A stretch of 45,766 nucleotides of DNA, taken from NCBI RefSeq assembly GCF_001984065.1, contig NZ_LYVP01000041.1, forward strand, positions 1 to 45,766. The letters run 5' to 3'. The translations under genes were made by a program, and so were the position numbers. Below the pieces are notes generated by a model. The model was given only the letters and a program-made list of their open reading frames with translations, searched no databases and was not told where the DNA came from. The stretch's first letter is position 1; the number at the start of each line of letters is the position of its first letter. Shown here piece after piece: positions 8,982-17,112 of this stretch. Source of the DNA: Pseudomonas sp. KK4. GTDB lineage: Bacteria; Pseudomonadota; Gammaproteobacteria; Pseudomonadales; Pseudomonadaceae.

Positions 8982-9283
8982 CAGCTGAACCTCCGTTCGC
9001 TGTCGGCCAGTTTGCTGCGCACCACGTCATTCATGTCCAGGCCCAACTCGCTGCACAGCAGCAACAGGTACAACACGATATCGCCGATTTCCTGCCCGGC
9101 ATGGGCCAGTTTGTCCGCCGGCAGCTGCTTCGACTGGTCTTCGGTCAGCCACTGGAAAATCTCCACCAGCTCGGCCATTTCCACGCTGGCGGCCATGGCC
9201 AGGTTTTTCGGGCTGTGAAATTGCCGCCAGTCATTGCGGTCACGAATGGCGTGCAGGCGTTCGGTCAGTTCAACAAGGTTCAT
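8981..9283 (-). CDS. MazG-like nucleotide pyrophosphohydrolase
   Basis: All-alpha NTP pyrophosphohydrolase of 100 aa of the MazG/RS21-C6 type. The metal-binding EXXE pattern is visible in VEMAELVEIFQW and a second acidic pair in GQEIGDIVLYLLLL. Such enzymes hydrolyse (d)NTPs, often dCTP or modified nucleotides, to the monophosphate and pyrophosphate; the substrate here is unknown. The ATG at 9283 has AGGAG six bases upstream, so it is preferred to the 19-residue longer frame. Overlap with cmoM (TGATG) suggests a two-gene operon. Confidence 0.8.
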   Translation of the reverse strand: MNLVELTERLHAIRDRNDWRQFHSPKNLAMAASVEMAELVEIFQWLTEDQSKQLPADKLAHAGQEIGDIVLYLLLLCSELGLDMNDVVRSKLADSERRFS

Positions 9284-9369
9284 CGGGCTCTCCTGAAGGC
9301 GTATAGCTTCGGGGGGATGGCGGGTGAAGGCAAGTGACAAAGATCGAGTGGCACGCAGTGTTCTCAGGC

Positions 9370-9456
9370 GGGAGCGGGCTTGCTCGCGAAGGCGGTGTGT
9401 CAGCCGACATCATCGTTGCCAGACACACCGTCATCGCGAGCAAGCCCGCTCCCACA
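9370..9456. repeat. REPIN (inverted REP pair)
   Basis: Head-to-head REP pair of the main class: gggagcgggcttgctcgcga, a spacer of about 40 bp, then the reverse complement ending cccgctcccaca. It lies between the pyrophosphohydrolase gene and the small membrane protein gene. Confidence 0.9.
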
Positions 9457-9561
9457 GGTACAGCGCAACACTCTATGCTTGTGGGGAACTCGGTGCGGTG
9501 TTCGACAGCCCAAGGCTCAACTCCGGCGACCACGCCTTCATTTCATCAGGACACTCATTCC

Positions 9562-9855
9562 ATGCAGGTAGAAGGTTTTTTCGAATGGCTCGGCCAGGCC
9601 CTCGGCTCCGTCATCCGGTTTATCGTTGACGCCCTCAGTGGCCTGTTCCAACTGGTGAGCCGTGCCAGCAGCAACTTCGTCGAAGGCCTGTCCCGCGCCC
9701 TGGGCATGGACACCTCGATCATCAGCATCGCCATCCTGATCATCGGCCTGGTGCTGCTGTGGTCGGCGATCCGGGCGTTCATGAATGCGTCGATCATCAT
9801 GGGCATCATCTGGCTGATGCTGGGGTTGTGGTTGCTCAGCTGGATCATGCACTGA
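9562..9855 (+). CDS. Small membrane protein, unknown function
   Basis: Predicted inner-membrane protein of 97 aa. An amphipathic or hydrophobic N-terminal part (GFFEWLGQALGSVIRFIVDA) is followed by two strong hydrophobic helices, SIISIAILIIGLVLLWSAI and IIMGIIWLMLGLWLLSWIM, joined by a short polar turn. No enzyme motif is visible. The ATG at 9562 has only a weak AGG about 11 bases upstream; the longer frame would translate a REP element and was rejected. The gene is isolated between two REPINs. Codon usage (GC-rich third positions) matches the chromosome, which supports a real gene. Confidence 0.65.
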   Translation: MQVEGFFEWLGQALGSVIRFIVDALSGLFQLVSRASSNFVEGLSRALGMDTSIISIAILIIGLVLLWSAIRAFMNASIIMGIIWLMLGLWLLSWIMH

Positions 9856-9867
9856 CACCACAAGACC

Positions 9868-9957
9868 TGTGGGAGCGGGCTTGCTCGCGAAGACGGCATG
9901 ACAGCCAACCTTGATGTCGACTGACACGCCGCCTTCGCGAGCAAGCCCGCTCCCACA
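9868..9957. repeat. REPIN (inverted REP pair)
   Basis: TGTGGGAGCGGGCTTGCTCG and its inverted partner ending CCCGCTCCCACA, separated by about 38 bp. It begins 12 bp after the small membrane protein gene and precedes the MATE gene. Confidence 0.92.
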
Positions 9958-10016
9958 CTGTATCGCGGCAGATTGCAAAATGTGTCGCTACAATGCCCGC
10001 TCCCCAAGGAGCCCGC

Positions 10017-11363
10017 ATGTCCAACCTGATTGCCGACTGGCGCGACCGCCCTACCCATCGTCGGGTCTGGGCGCTGGCGGCGCCGATGATTCTTTCCAAT
10101 ATTTCCGTACCGCTGGTGGCGCTGGTCGACAGCACCGTCATCGGGCACCTGCCCCACGCCCATCAACTCGGCGCCGTCGCGGTCGGGGCCAGTCTGTACA
10201 CCTTTCTGGCCTGGGCCGTCGGCTTCCTGCGCATGGGCACCACAGGGTTTGCCGCCCAGGCTGCCGGGCGCGGGGATGGCGCGGCGTTGCGGCAGATTCT
10301 GTTGCAAGGCCTGCTGTTGGCCGTGGGGCTGGCGATTGTGCTGGGTACGGTGGGCGTGCCGCTGAGCGGGGTGGCGTTGCATTTCATGCAGCCGTCGGCG
10401 GAACTGGACCAGATGACCCGCGAATTTTTCCACACACGGCTGTTCGGCCTGCCCGCGGCACTGGCCAGCTACGCCCTGGTCGGCTGGTTCCTCGGTACGC
10501 AAAACGCCCGTGCGCCGCTGGTGATTCTGCTGAGCACCAACCTGGTCAACATCGCGCTGAACCTGTGGTTCGTCCTCGGCCTGGAATGGGGTGTGGTCGG
10601 CGCAGCCCGGGCTTCGGTGATTGCCGAGTGGACCGGCGCCCTGATCGGCCTGTTGATGACTCGCCAAGCCCTGCGTGCCTATCCGGGCCAGATCGTTTGG
10701 GCAGCCCTGGCGCTGTGGCACAGCTGGCGCCCGCTGCTGGCGGTCAACCGCGATATCTTCCTGCGCAGCCTGGCGCTGCAATCGGTGTTTTTCCTGATCA
10801 CCGTGCAAGGCGCGCGACTGGGCGATGCCACCGTGGCCGCCAACGCGCTGTTGCTCAATGGCCTGTTACTGACGGCCCACGCCCTCGATGGCCTGGCCCA
10901 CGCCGTGGAAGCCCTGTGCGGGCATGCCATCGGTGCCCGCGACCGCAATGCCCTGCGCCGCTCCCTGGTGGTGGCCTGCGGCTGGTCGTTGCTGGCGAGC
11001 GTGGGGTTTGCCGTGCTGTTTCTGCTTGCCGGTCACCTGTTCATCGAGATGCAGACCGACATCGCCAGCGTGCGCGACACCGCGTTCATCTACCTGCCCT
11101 ACCTGGCCGCGTTGCCGCTGATTGCGGTGTGGAGCTACCTGCTCGACGGGTTGTTCATCGGCGCCACCCGCGCCCGGGAAATGCGCAATGGCATGCTGTT
11201 GACGGTGGTGCTGCTGCTGCCGTTCGTGTGGGCGCTGCAAGGGTTTGGCAACCATGGCCTGTGGATAACCTTCCTGCTGTTCATGGTGTTGCGCAGCCTG
11301 ACCCTTGGGGTGATTGCCTGGCGCCTGCGCCGCAATGACGGCTGGTTCGCTGGCGCCCACTGA
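10017..11363 (+). CDS. MATE family exporter (DinF type)
   Basis: Integral membrane protein of 448 aa with about twelve hydrophobic helices and the MATE pattern near the N-terminus (ALAAPMILSNISVPLVALVD, then STVIGHL). Its repeated halves resemble the DinF branch of the MATE superfamily (cation/drug antiporters). The ATG at 10017 has AAGGA six bases upstream and was preferred to the eight-codon longer frame. It is transcribed alone. The stop lies 11 bp from the stop of the convergent DUF4123 gene. In this strain it is not next to lexA, where E. coli dinF resides, so SOS control cannot be assumed. Confidence 0.85.
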   Translation: MSNLIADWRDRPTHRRVWALAAPMILSNISVPLVALVDSTVIGHLPHAHQLGAVAVGASLYTFLAWAVGFLRMGTTGFAAQAAGRGDGAALRQILLQGLLLAVGLAIVLGTVGVPLSGVALHFMQPSAELDQMTREFFHTRLFGLPAALASYALVGWFLGTQNARAPLVILLSTNLVNIALNLWFVLGLEWGVVGAARASVIAEWTGALIGLLMTRQALRAYPGQIVWAALALWHSWRPLLAVNRDIFLRSLALQSVFFLITVQGARLGDATVAANALLLNGLLLTAHALDGLAHAVEALCGHAIGARDRNALRRSLVVACGWSLLASVGFAVLFLLAGHLFIEMQTDIASVRDTAFIYLPYLAALPLIAVWSYLLDGLFIGATRAREMRNGMLLTVVLLLPFVWALQGFGNHGLWITFLLFMVLRSLTLGVIAWRLRRNDGWFAGAH

Positions 11364-11374
11364 GCCGCCAACCC

Positions 11375-12169
11375 TCACGGCCGATGGTTCTGCCAGCGGT
11401 TGCGCAAGCTGTCGAGCCGCTCCTGTTGGGTGCGCCCCTGCAAGCGCCCGGGCACGGCATCGGGATGCTGCAGGCGCAACCACAACCAGCCGTCCAGTAC
11501 CGGGCGCTCGCTGAAACCCAGGGCCAGGCCTTGCTGCAGATGCGCCCATAGCTTGGAGTAATCCGTCGCCGTGGATCGACACCAGTGCCAGGCGTGCTGC
11601 TCCAGCAGGCAGGTTTGCAGCCTTTCGCGCTGCCGTGGGCTGAGGTTTTCTTCGATGGCCAGCGGCCTGACGGCAAGCCCCGGGTTGAGCAACCGTTGCC
11701 AGCCCTGAAAGCCCAGTGCGCGGTCAGCCCACGTGCCGCCAAACCAGCGAATCTGGCTGATCGGGCCCAGCCAGCGGCTCAGTTCACGGGCATCGCAGGC
11801 GTCGAAAAAGTAACTGGCGGTGTGGGGGTTGAAGTAACTGAGCAACGCCCGATGATTGAGGTCGAAGCTGACCGTGAGCATGCGCCGCAGGTGGGCCAGC
11901 AACTGCGACGATGACGCCTCGCTGATCAGCAACAGGCCTCGCCAGTGTTGCGCCTCACGCTGGCAAGCCACAGCCAGCGGCGGGCAGGTTCGCAAGTTGA
12001 TCAGTAACGGCCCCTGATCACGCAAGGCATGCCATTCGGTGCCTTCGAACAACCGGTACCAGGTTGCCTGGGCAAACCGTTGCATCAACGTCGCGGCGGC
12101 TTGCGGTGAGCCTGGAACATCCAGCAGTAGCCAGTGCGGCGCCGCCTCGGCGCCCTGCACGGCAATCAT
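11375..12169 (-). CDS. DUF4123 T6SS effector adaptor/chaperone
   Basis: Protein of 264 aa with the layout of DUF4123 adaptors: an N-terminal PHWLLLDVPGSP, then TWYRLFEGTEW, GPLLINL and LLISEASSSQLLAHLRRML, then FNPHTASYFFDACDARELSRWLGP and a Trp-rich C-terminal region. Adaptors of this family (TEC/Tap) hold a toxic effector on its VgrG spike in type VI secretion. The gene begins in an ATGA overlap with the upstream vgrG, so the two are co-translated. No effector gene follows: the stop is 11 bp from the convergent MATE gene. It could therefore serve an effector encoded elsewhere. Confidence 0.75.
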   Translation of the reverse strand: MIAVQGAEAAPHWLLLDVPGSPQAAATLMQRFAQATWYRLFEGTEWHALRDQGPLLINLRTCPPLAVACQREAQHWRGLLLISEASSSQLLAHLRRMLTVSFDLNHRALLSYFNPHTASYFFDACDARELSRWLGPISQIRWFGGTWADRALGFQGWQRLLNPGLAVRPLAIEENLSPRQRERLQTCLLEQHAWHWCRSTATDYSKLWAHLQQGLALGFSERPVLDGWLWLRLQHPDAVPGRLQGRTQQERLDSLRNRWQNHRP

Positions 12170-13488
12170 GCTGCACCGCTCTGGCCAAGCTGCATGGCCG
12201 CCCGGCAGGCGCACAGGGCCTGTTCACAATGATTGAAAGGCCCGCCACCGGGCAGCAGGCACAACATCAACAATGGCTCCCCCGTTCGCAGCCACGCCTG
12301 GAGCGCTTCTGGCGGGCATTGATCGGTCGGTGCCGGCACCGACTCCTGAGCCTCTTCAACCGGCGCTGGCTGGTGCAGAATCCCGCTGATCACGGGCCGG
12401 TCCGGATCGCCCTCGATAAAACTCACCACCACTTGCGCACCTTCGCTCAACAGCGCTCGGCCAGCGGTTTGCAACTGCGGCGCCAAGGGCAGCCAGCAAT
12501 GGCTCGGCGTCGCCCCTTCGCCCTGGTATAGCCAGTCGAACTGCACGGCGACCGGTCGCGACGGATCCGGCTGAGGTTCATCAACACTCACCACCCACGC
12601 CCGCTGCAAACCGTGCATGGCAGGCTTGACCGCCTCACGATGCGCAGCGGCCGGCACTGCACCGCGTATTGCCCGCACCTCACTGCGGTAAGGTCGCTGA
12701 GGATCCTTGCCGCCGTGATGCTCGACATGGGTCACCAGCCAGAACTGGTTCCACTCGGCCACCGGATGCCCGGCCAACGGCATCAACTGACCACAGCGCA
12801 GTGTCGCCAGATCCGTGTGGCATTGGGCATGCAATGGTTCGCTGTCGGTATATCGCTGAACGTCGAAACGACGCACTGCCGGTGCTTCGCCTTCAGGCCT
12901 GAACACCGTCGTTTCGCCTACTCGGAACGGTCCCTGGCGATCGACGAACACCACGCAGTGCCGCCCTGCCCGAAAATCGAAATGGTAGTGGATCCGCGCC
13001 TGGGCACACAGGCGCTGTAGAAATTGCAGATCCGATTCACGGTACTGCGTGCAGAAATCCTGCCGGGGGTAATCGCCGCCGAGTTCGAAGCGCCGGTCCT
13101 GGCCGACGATGCCGTGCTCGTTCAGCACCTGGTCGAGGATTTGCGGCACAGAACGGCCGCTGAAGATGCGCTGGCTGAAACGCTGGCCCAGACACGCAAG
13201 CTTCGGCCCCAGTCGCACATGGCAGAGCCTGACCGTCGAACCGTATTCGCGCTGGGCAAGTTCCTGCAATTGCCCGTGGACGGCGTTTCCCGCCGGCCCG
13301 AAGCGCAGGCTGGCCGATCGGTACAGCAGGCTGGCGAGGTCAAGCGTCGGGTCGTCTATCAGCAAATCCATTTCGAACGCGAACGGCTCGCTGATCACTT
13401 CTCTACCGGTAAAGGCCAGGACCTCGAAAGCGTCGGACAGACCTGCTACGTCCAGACGAAAGGGAAGTTCGTTGACTGGATCGAACAT
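12166..13488 (-). CDS. vgrG: Short VgrG-like T6SS spike protein lacking the needle
   Basis: VgrG/TssI-type protein of 440 aa. The gp27-like part is clear (FSGRSVPQILDQVLNEHG, YPRQDFCTQYRESDLQFLQR, ARIHYHFDF), followed by the gp5 OB-fold (RPVAVQFDWLYQGEG, HCWLPLAPQL, VVSFIEGDPDRPVISGIL). Typical VgrGs are about 600-700 aa or more and continue into a beta-helical needle. This one stops soon after the OB-fold, with a tail of about 65 aa that is Pro/Glu-rich and then has several cysteines (CPPEAL, MLCLLPGG, HCEQALCACR). The ATG at 13488 is preferred to a TTG two codons earlier. No other T6SS structural gene is in the window. Confidence 0.8.
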   Translation of the reverse strand: MFDPVNELPFRLDVAGLSDAFEVLAFTGREVISEPFAFEMDLLIDDPTLDLASLLYRSASLRFGPAGNAVHGQLQELAQREYGSTVRLCHVRLGPKLACLGQRFSQRIFSGRSVPQILDQVLNEHGIVGQDRRFELGGDYPRQDFCTQYRESDLQFLQRLCAQARIHYHFDFRAGRHCVVFVDRQGPFRVGETTVFRPEGEAPAVRRFDVQRYTDSEPLHAQCHTDLATLRCGQLMPLAGHPVAEWNQFWLVTHVEHHGGKDPQRPYRSEVRAIRGAVPAAAHREAVKPAMHGLQRAWVVSVDEPQPDPSRPVAVQFDWLYQGEGATPSHCWLPLAPQLQTAGRALLSEGAQVVVSFIEGDPDRPVISGILHQPAPVEEAQESVPAPTDQCPPEALQAWLRTGEPLLMLCLLPGGGPFNHCEQALCACRAAMQLGQSGAA

Positions 13489-13650
13489 GGGCAATTCTCT
13501 ACAGGAGGGGCGGCCGTGGATTCTCGCCGAGAGACTTGGCCGAGTAGAGAGGGGAAATACAACTTGGGAAATGACCTACGAGAAAAGAGGACGAATAACT
13601 GAAATAGCCGAGGACGTAGGTTTTTTCGCGCGAAGAAAAGGGAGCTGTCT

Positions 13651-13705
13651 CACCAGGCGATCTGAAAATTCCGAGGCTTTCGGTACATTTTCAGACAACC
13701 TGGTG
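13651..13705 (-). terminator. Long interrupted hairpin 3' of speA
   Basis: CACCAGG (13651-13657) pairs with CCTGGTG (13699-13705), and after a symmetric 3-nt internal loop TCTGAAAAT (13661-13669) pairs with ATTTTCAGA (13687-13695). An inner CCGA/TCGG is possible. On the minus strand it follows the speA stop by 15 bases and is followed by CTCCCTTTTCTT, so a terminator or 3' stabiliser of speA mRNA is likely. The remaining gap up to vgrG shows no gene. Confidence 0.6.
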
Positions 13706-13720
13706 GGAGCAGGGCTTACC

Positions 13721-15634
13721 TCAAGAAGAGAGGTAAGAGGAGCGGGTCAGGCCCAGACGCAAGGCATCGAGGAACTGTGTGCGCTCGCTGGCACTGATGC
13801 GGGCACTGGCGCACTTGTCGCGGTAGTGGGTCATCAGTTCTTCCGGCGACAGGTGCACGTAACGCAGCATGTCTTCGATGGTGTCGTGGGTTTCGATGCC
13901 GGCGTGGTACACGCTGCCGTCAGCGTTCTGGTAGATGTTCACCGAGTCGGTGTCACCGAACAGGTTGTGCATGTCACCGAGGATTTCCTGGTAGGCGCCG
14001 ACCAGGAACACACCCAGCAGGTAGTCCTCGCCCTCGTTCAGCGAATGAACCGGCAGGCTGGTTTCGATGCTCTGCTCGTCGACGTACTGGTTGATCTTGC
14101 CGTCGGAGTCGCAGGTCAGGTCCTGCAGCACCGCACGGCGCAGCGGCTCTTCGTCGAGGCGATGCAGCGGGATGATCGGCAGTACCTGATCGATGGCCCA
14201 GGTGTCCGGCAGGCTCTGGAACACCGAGAAGTTGCAGATGTACTTGTCGGCCAGCTTGTCGTTGAGTTCGTCCAGCACCTGACGGTGAGAACGCTGGCGC
14301 GCCTTGAGCGAGTTGTGCAGGCGACGGCACACGGCGAAGTAGCATTGCTCGGCCAGGGCTTTCTCGGCCAGGGTCAGCTTGCCGTCGGCGTACTGGGCGG
14401 CCACATCGCTCATGTAGTGCGTGGCGCGCCAGTAGGTTTCGGTGACCATCTCGATATCGGTCGGACCCAGCAGGTCCACCAGCCATTGCACGGTTTCCGG
14501 CAGCGCTTCCTTGTTGTCGATCTGCGGCACGTCGTCGTTGTGCTTCTCGACGTCGGTGACCTGGATCACCAGCATGGCGTGGTGCGCCGTCAGGGAGCGA
14601 CCGCTTTCGGAGAAGATGTTCGGGTGCGGCAGGCTCTGCGCGTCGCAGAATTCCTTGAGCATCCCGACCACCACACCGGCGTAGTCGTCCATGTCGTAGT
14701 TGATCGAACTGGCGTTGCGCGAATGGGTACCGTCGTAGTCCACGCCCAGGCCGCCGCCCACATCGATGTGGTCCACCGGCAGACCGAGGTTGCGCAGTTC
14801 GCCGTAGTAACGGATCGCTTCCTTGAAGCCGTGCTGGTAGTCCGCCAGGTTGGCGATCTGCGAACCCATGTGGAAGTGCAGCAGGCGAATGCCTTGGTCC
14901 AGGCCGGCCGCGCGGAAACGCTCGACCACCGACAGCAATTGCGCCGCCGACAGACCGAACTTGGATTTTTCGCCACCGGTGTCCGCCCACTTCGACGACG
15001 CCAGGGACGACAGGCGCACGCGCAGGCCGACCTGTGGCTTGACCTTCAGCGAGTTGGCTTCTTCGATCACCAGGCCGACTTCGGACTCTTTCTCGATCAC
15101 GATGAATACATTGTGGCCGAGTTTCTGGCCCATCAGCGCCAGGCGGATGAACTCGCGGTCCTTGTAACCGTTGCAGACGATGGTGCCGCCCTTCGGCGCC
15201 AGGGCCAGCACCGCCAGCAGTTCAGGCTTGGAGCCGGCTTCCAGGCCGATGGAGACGTTCTGGGTGGCGATGATGTTTTCGATCACCGCTTCCTGCTGGT
15301 TGACCTTGATCGGGTACAGCGCGGTGTATTTGCTCTGGTATTCCAGGCGTTCGATGTTGGCATCGAAGGCACCGGTCAACTGACGCACGCGGTCCTGCAG
15401 AATATCGGGGAAGCGCACCAGCAACGGCAACGACAGGCCGCTTTTGCGCAACTGGTCGACTTGCTCGAACAGGTCGATGGGCGCGCTGCTCGGGCCGTTC
15501 GGACGAACTTCGACGCGACCGGCGTCATTGATCGCGAAATACCCGGCCCCCCAATGGCGAATCCCGTAAACACTGCGGCTGTCCGCAACTGTCCATTGGC
15601 TGCCATCGTCTTTGCGTGTGCGTCGTACGGACAT
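13721..15634 (-). CDS. speA: Biosynthetic arginine decarboxylase
   Basis: PLP-dependent, fold-III (alanine racemase-like) arginine decarboxylase of 637 aa, the usual length for SpeA. It makes agmatine from arginine for putrescine and spermidine synthesis. The PLP lysine is Lys110 in ALYPIKVNQQ. The glycine-rich phosphate loop is HIDVGGGLGVDYDG, and the C-terminal half contains FSESGRSLTAHHAML. The ATG at 15634 follows an AGGGGA ribosome-binding site. It is monocistronic: a long hairpin follows the stop, and upstream lies a structured inverted-repeat element before the SUI1 gene. Next-door order SUI1-nudix-DUF2333-gcbA is the same as in P. aeruginosa (recalled). Confidence 0.95.
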   Translation of the reverse strand: MSVRRTRKDDGSQWTVADSRSVYGIRHWGAGYFAINDAGRVEVRPNGPSSAPIDLFEQVDQLRKSGLSLPLLVRFPDILQDRVRQLTGAFDANIERLEYQSKYTALYPIKVNQQEAVIENIIATQNVSIGLEAGSKPELLAVLALAPKGGTIVCNGYKDREFIRLALMGQKLGHNVFIVIEKESEVGLVIEEANSLKVKPQVGLRVRLSSLASSKWADTGGEKSKFGLSAAQLLSVVERFRAAGLDQGIRLLHFHMGSQIANLADYQHGFKEAIRYYGELRNLGLPVDHIDVGGGLGVDYDGTHSRNASSINYDMDDYAGVVVGMLKEFCDAQSLPHPNIFSESGRSLTAHHAMLVIQVTDVEKHNDDVPQIDNKEALPETVQWLVDLLGPTDIEMVTETYWRATHYMSDVAAQYADGKLTLAEKALAEQCYFAVCRRLHNSLKARQRSHRQVLDELNDKLADKYICNFSVFQSLPDTWAIDQVLPIIPLHRLDEEPLRRAVLQDLTCDSDGKINQYVDEQSIETSLPVHSLNEGEDYLLGVFLVGAYQEILGDMHNLFGDTDSVNIYQNADGSVYHAGIETHDTIEDMLRYVHLSPEELMTHYRDKCASARISASERTQFLDALRLGLTRSSYLSS

Positions 15635-15770
15635 CGAAGTCCCCTATAAAGAAGTCATGGTGCGTCGCCTGGATTCAGGCCGGCGCAGTCTAAAGAATGA
15701 AAATGACGGTTCGTCAACGAGGGGTAGACCCCGTCGACCGCAACGAGTTTAGAAACCGGTCATGAACAGG

Positions 15771-15848
15771 CTCTGTGAAAACCATGGTGACGACGCCAGG
15801 CCTGAAGGTGTTCAGGGCTGGATCAAGCCGCAGGTGGTTTTCACAGAG
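15771..15848. repeat. 78-bp element with perfect 14-bp inverted ends
   Basis: CTCTGTGAAAACCA (15771-15784) and TGGTTTTCACAGAG (15835-15848) are perfect inverted repeats enclosing 50 bp. The interior has its own hairpin, CCTGAA-ggtg-TTCAGG, flanked by CCAG/CTGG. It sits between the SUI1 stop (5 bp away) and the speA start. It could be a SUI1 terminator-like structure, a speA leader element or a small MITE; nothing else identifies it. Confidence 0.7.
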
Positions 15849-15852
15849 GCTG

Positions 15853-16224
15853 CTAGCCGCCGGACTTCTTGGCTTTGAAACCGAGCTTGATCAGTTCAGC
15901 CAAGAGTAGCTCGACATGATCGCCCTGGATCTCGATGACCCCGTCCTTCAACGCCCCGCCGGTGCCACAACGTTTCTTCAACGTAGTCGCCAGCTCCTTG
16001 AGCGCGTCTTCGGCCAGCGGCACGCCGGTGATGGTGGTCACCGTCTTGCCGCCACGGCCCTTGCTTTCGCGACGCACGCGAGCAATGCCGTCGCCGGCCG
16101 GGATAACGGTCTGTCTGCAGATGCAGGCGTCCACCGGTTTACTGCATTCCGGGCAATGACGACCTGCGTCGGTGGAAAATACCAGGCCGCCCAGGGCGGC
16201 GAAGGATGCGGCTTTTTTGGCCAC
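15853..16224 (-). CDS. yciH: SUI1/eIF1-like translation factor YciH
   Basis: Protein of 123 aa. Residues about 20-36 carry a small CxxC...CxC cysteine cluster (HCPECSKPVDACICR), and the C-terminal half is the SUI1/eIF1 fold: GRGGKTVTTITGVPL, LKKRCGTGGALKDG and VIEIQGDH. Bacterial YciH is thought to influence initiation fidelity by analogy with eIF1. The GTG at 16224 is chosen because AGAGGA lies six bases upstream and gives the family start (M)AKKAASF; the TTG two codons earlier would abut the SD. Probably its own transcription unit on the minus strand upstream of speA. Confidence 0.85.
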   Translation of the reverse strand: MAKKAASFAALGGLVFSTDAGRHCPECSKPVDACICRQTVIPAGDGIARVRRESKGRGGKTVTTITGVPLAEDALKELATTLKKRCGTGGALKDGVIEIQGDHVELLLAELIKLGFKAKKSGG

Positions 16225-16551
16225 CGGCAATCCTCTTGGGAGGACAAAGACTGATCGCAGCCTTGGGCAAGGCTATCGACCGCGAAGCCCCACTCAGGCA
16301 GGGGCAGCGCTACTGAAACGGCAGAGCTTTTCGAAACACGCTTACGTCCATCGGACAAAAAACGTCTTCTCCGTAGGAGCGAGCTCGCGATGGACTCAAG
16401 TACGACGCGTTCATTCTGGATGCCCGCGTTATCGTTGACGTTCATCGCGAGCGAGCTCGCTCCTACGGTTACCGCGATACCGTTACAGCTTGAAAAGGTC
16501 GCGCAGTGTAACGGCAAAAACGCCGATTGCTAAGAGCCAATCGGCGCCAAT
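16225..16551. other. Intergenic region SUI1-Nudix (327 bp)
   Basis: No coding region is supported. It holds a REPIN of a second class (listed separately, 16371-16468) and the upstream sequences of the SUI1 gene. No clear promoter or terminator could be assigned by eye. Confidence 0.5.
16371..16468. repeat. REPIN of a second REP class
   Basis: CCGTAGGAGCGAGCTCGCGA at 16371-16390 and the inverted copy at the right (TCGCGAGCGAGCTCGCTCCT, then ACGG), about 50 bp apart. The core gagctcgcga differs from the gggcttgctcgcga core of the other elements in the window, so this is a distinct REP family. Confidence 0.85.
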
Positions 16552-17109
16552 TTATAGCTCTTTTGCGACGTCTTCGCCGCGAGACCGCAGATAGCGTTTC
16601 AATGCGGCCAGGGAGTCCGGGCAGTAAGGCTTTTGCTCGATTTCCCGCAACACTTGCTCGACGGGTAAAAAGCGCGCTTCCAACACCTCTTCGGGCTGCA
16701 GGACCAAGGGGCCGTCCCACACTGCCGAGAACGCCGAGCACCAGAGACGATTGCCGGTGTCTTCAAAGAAGAAATGGTCATGGGCAGTCAACTCGACGCC
16801 GCTCACCCCCAACTCTTCCTCCAACTCCCGGGCCGCCGACTCGGCGTAGGTTTCGGTGGCAAGCACCATGCCGCCTGCCGCCACATCCCAATAACCGGGA
16901 TAGATCGCCTTGCTGAGGGTCCGGCGGTGCACGCACAACTCGCCCGCGGAATTGAACAACATAATGTAGGTGCCGCGCCCGATCAGCCCGCGCTCGCGCA
17001 AATCGGAGCGCACCAGGGCGCCGAGCAGGTTGTCCTGCTCGTCGACCCAGGCGATCTGCTCGGCATCGGAAGCCGCACGGTGCGCGGCTTCCCTTGCGTT
17101 ATCGACCAT
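16552..17109 (-). CDS. Nudix hydrolase (YfcD type)
   Basis: Protein of 185 aa with a complete Nudix box at residues 79-102: G80-x5-E86-x7-R94-E95-L96-x-E98-E99-x-G101-V102. The region ahead, WVDEQDNLLGALVRSDLRER and CVHRRTLSKAIYPGYWD, resembles the isopentenyl-diphosphate isomerase-like YfcD branch. It should cleave a nucleoside diphosphate linked to another moiety, but the substrate is not known. The start ATG lies 3 bp after the stop of the DUF2333 gene on the same strand, so the two are probably one operon, as in P. aeruginosa. Confidence 0.85.
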   Translation of the reverse strand: MVDNAREAAHRAASDAEQIAWVDEQDNLLGALVRSDLRERGLIGRGTYIMLFNSAGELCVHRRTLSKAIYPGYWDVAAGGMVLATETYAESAARELEEELGVSGVELTAHDHFFFEDTGNRLWCSAFSAVWDGPLVLQPEEVLEARFLPVEQVLREIEQKPYCPDSLAALKRYLRSRGEDVAKEL

Positions 17110-17112
17110 GAC

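Noticed and set aside
9324..9629. Small frames across the REPIN at 9.4 kb
   Set aside because: They translate REP sequence into repetitive RASPLPQ-type peptides, which recur at every REPIN in the window.
13573..13640. Plus-strand terminator CCTACG/CGTAGG followed by six T
   Set aside because: The loop is over 30 bases, and no plus-strand gene precedes it.
13109..15649. Long plus-strand open frame of 846 codons
   Set aside because: It is the antisense of speA and the 5' part of vgrG; both minus-strand genes have clear family motifs, and the plus frame has none.
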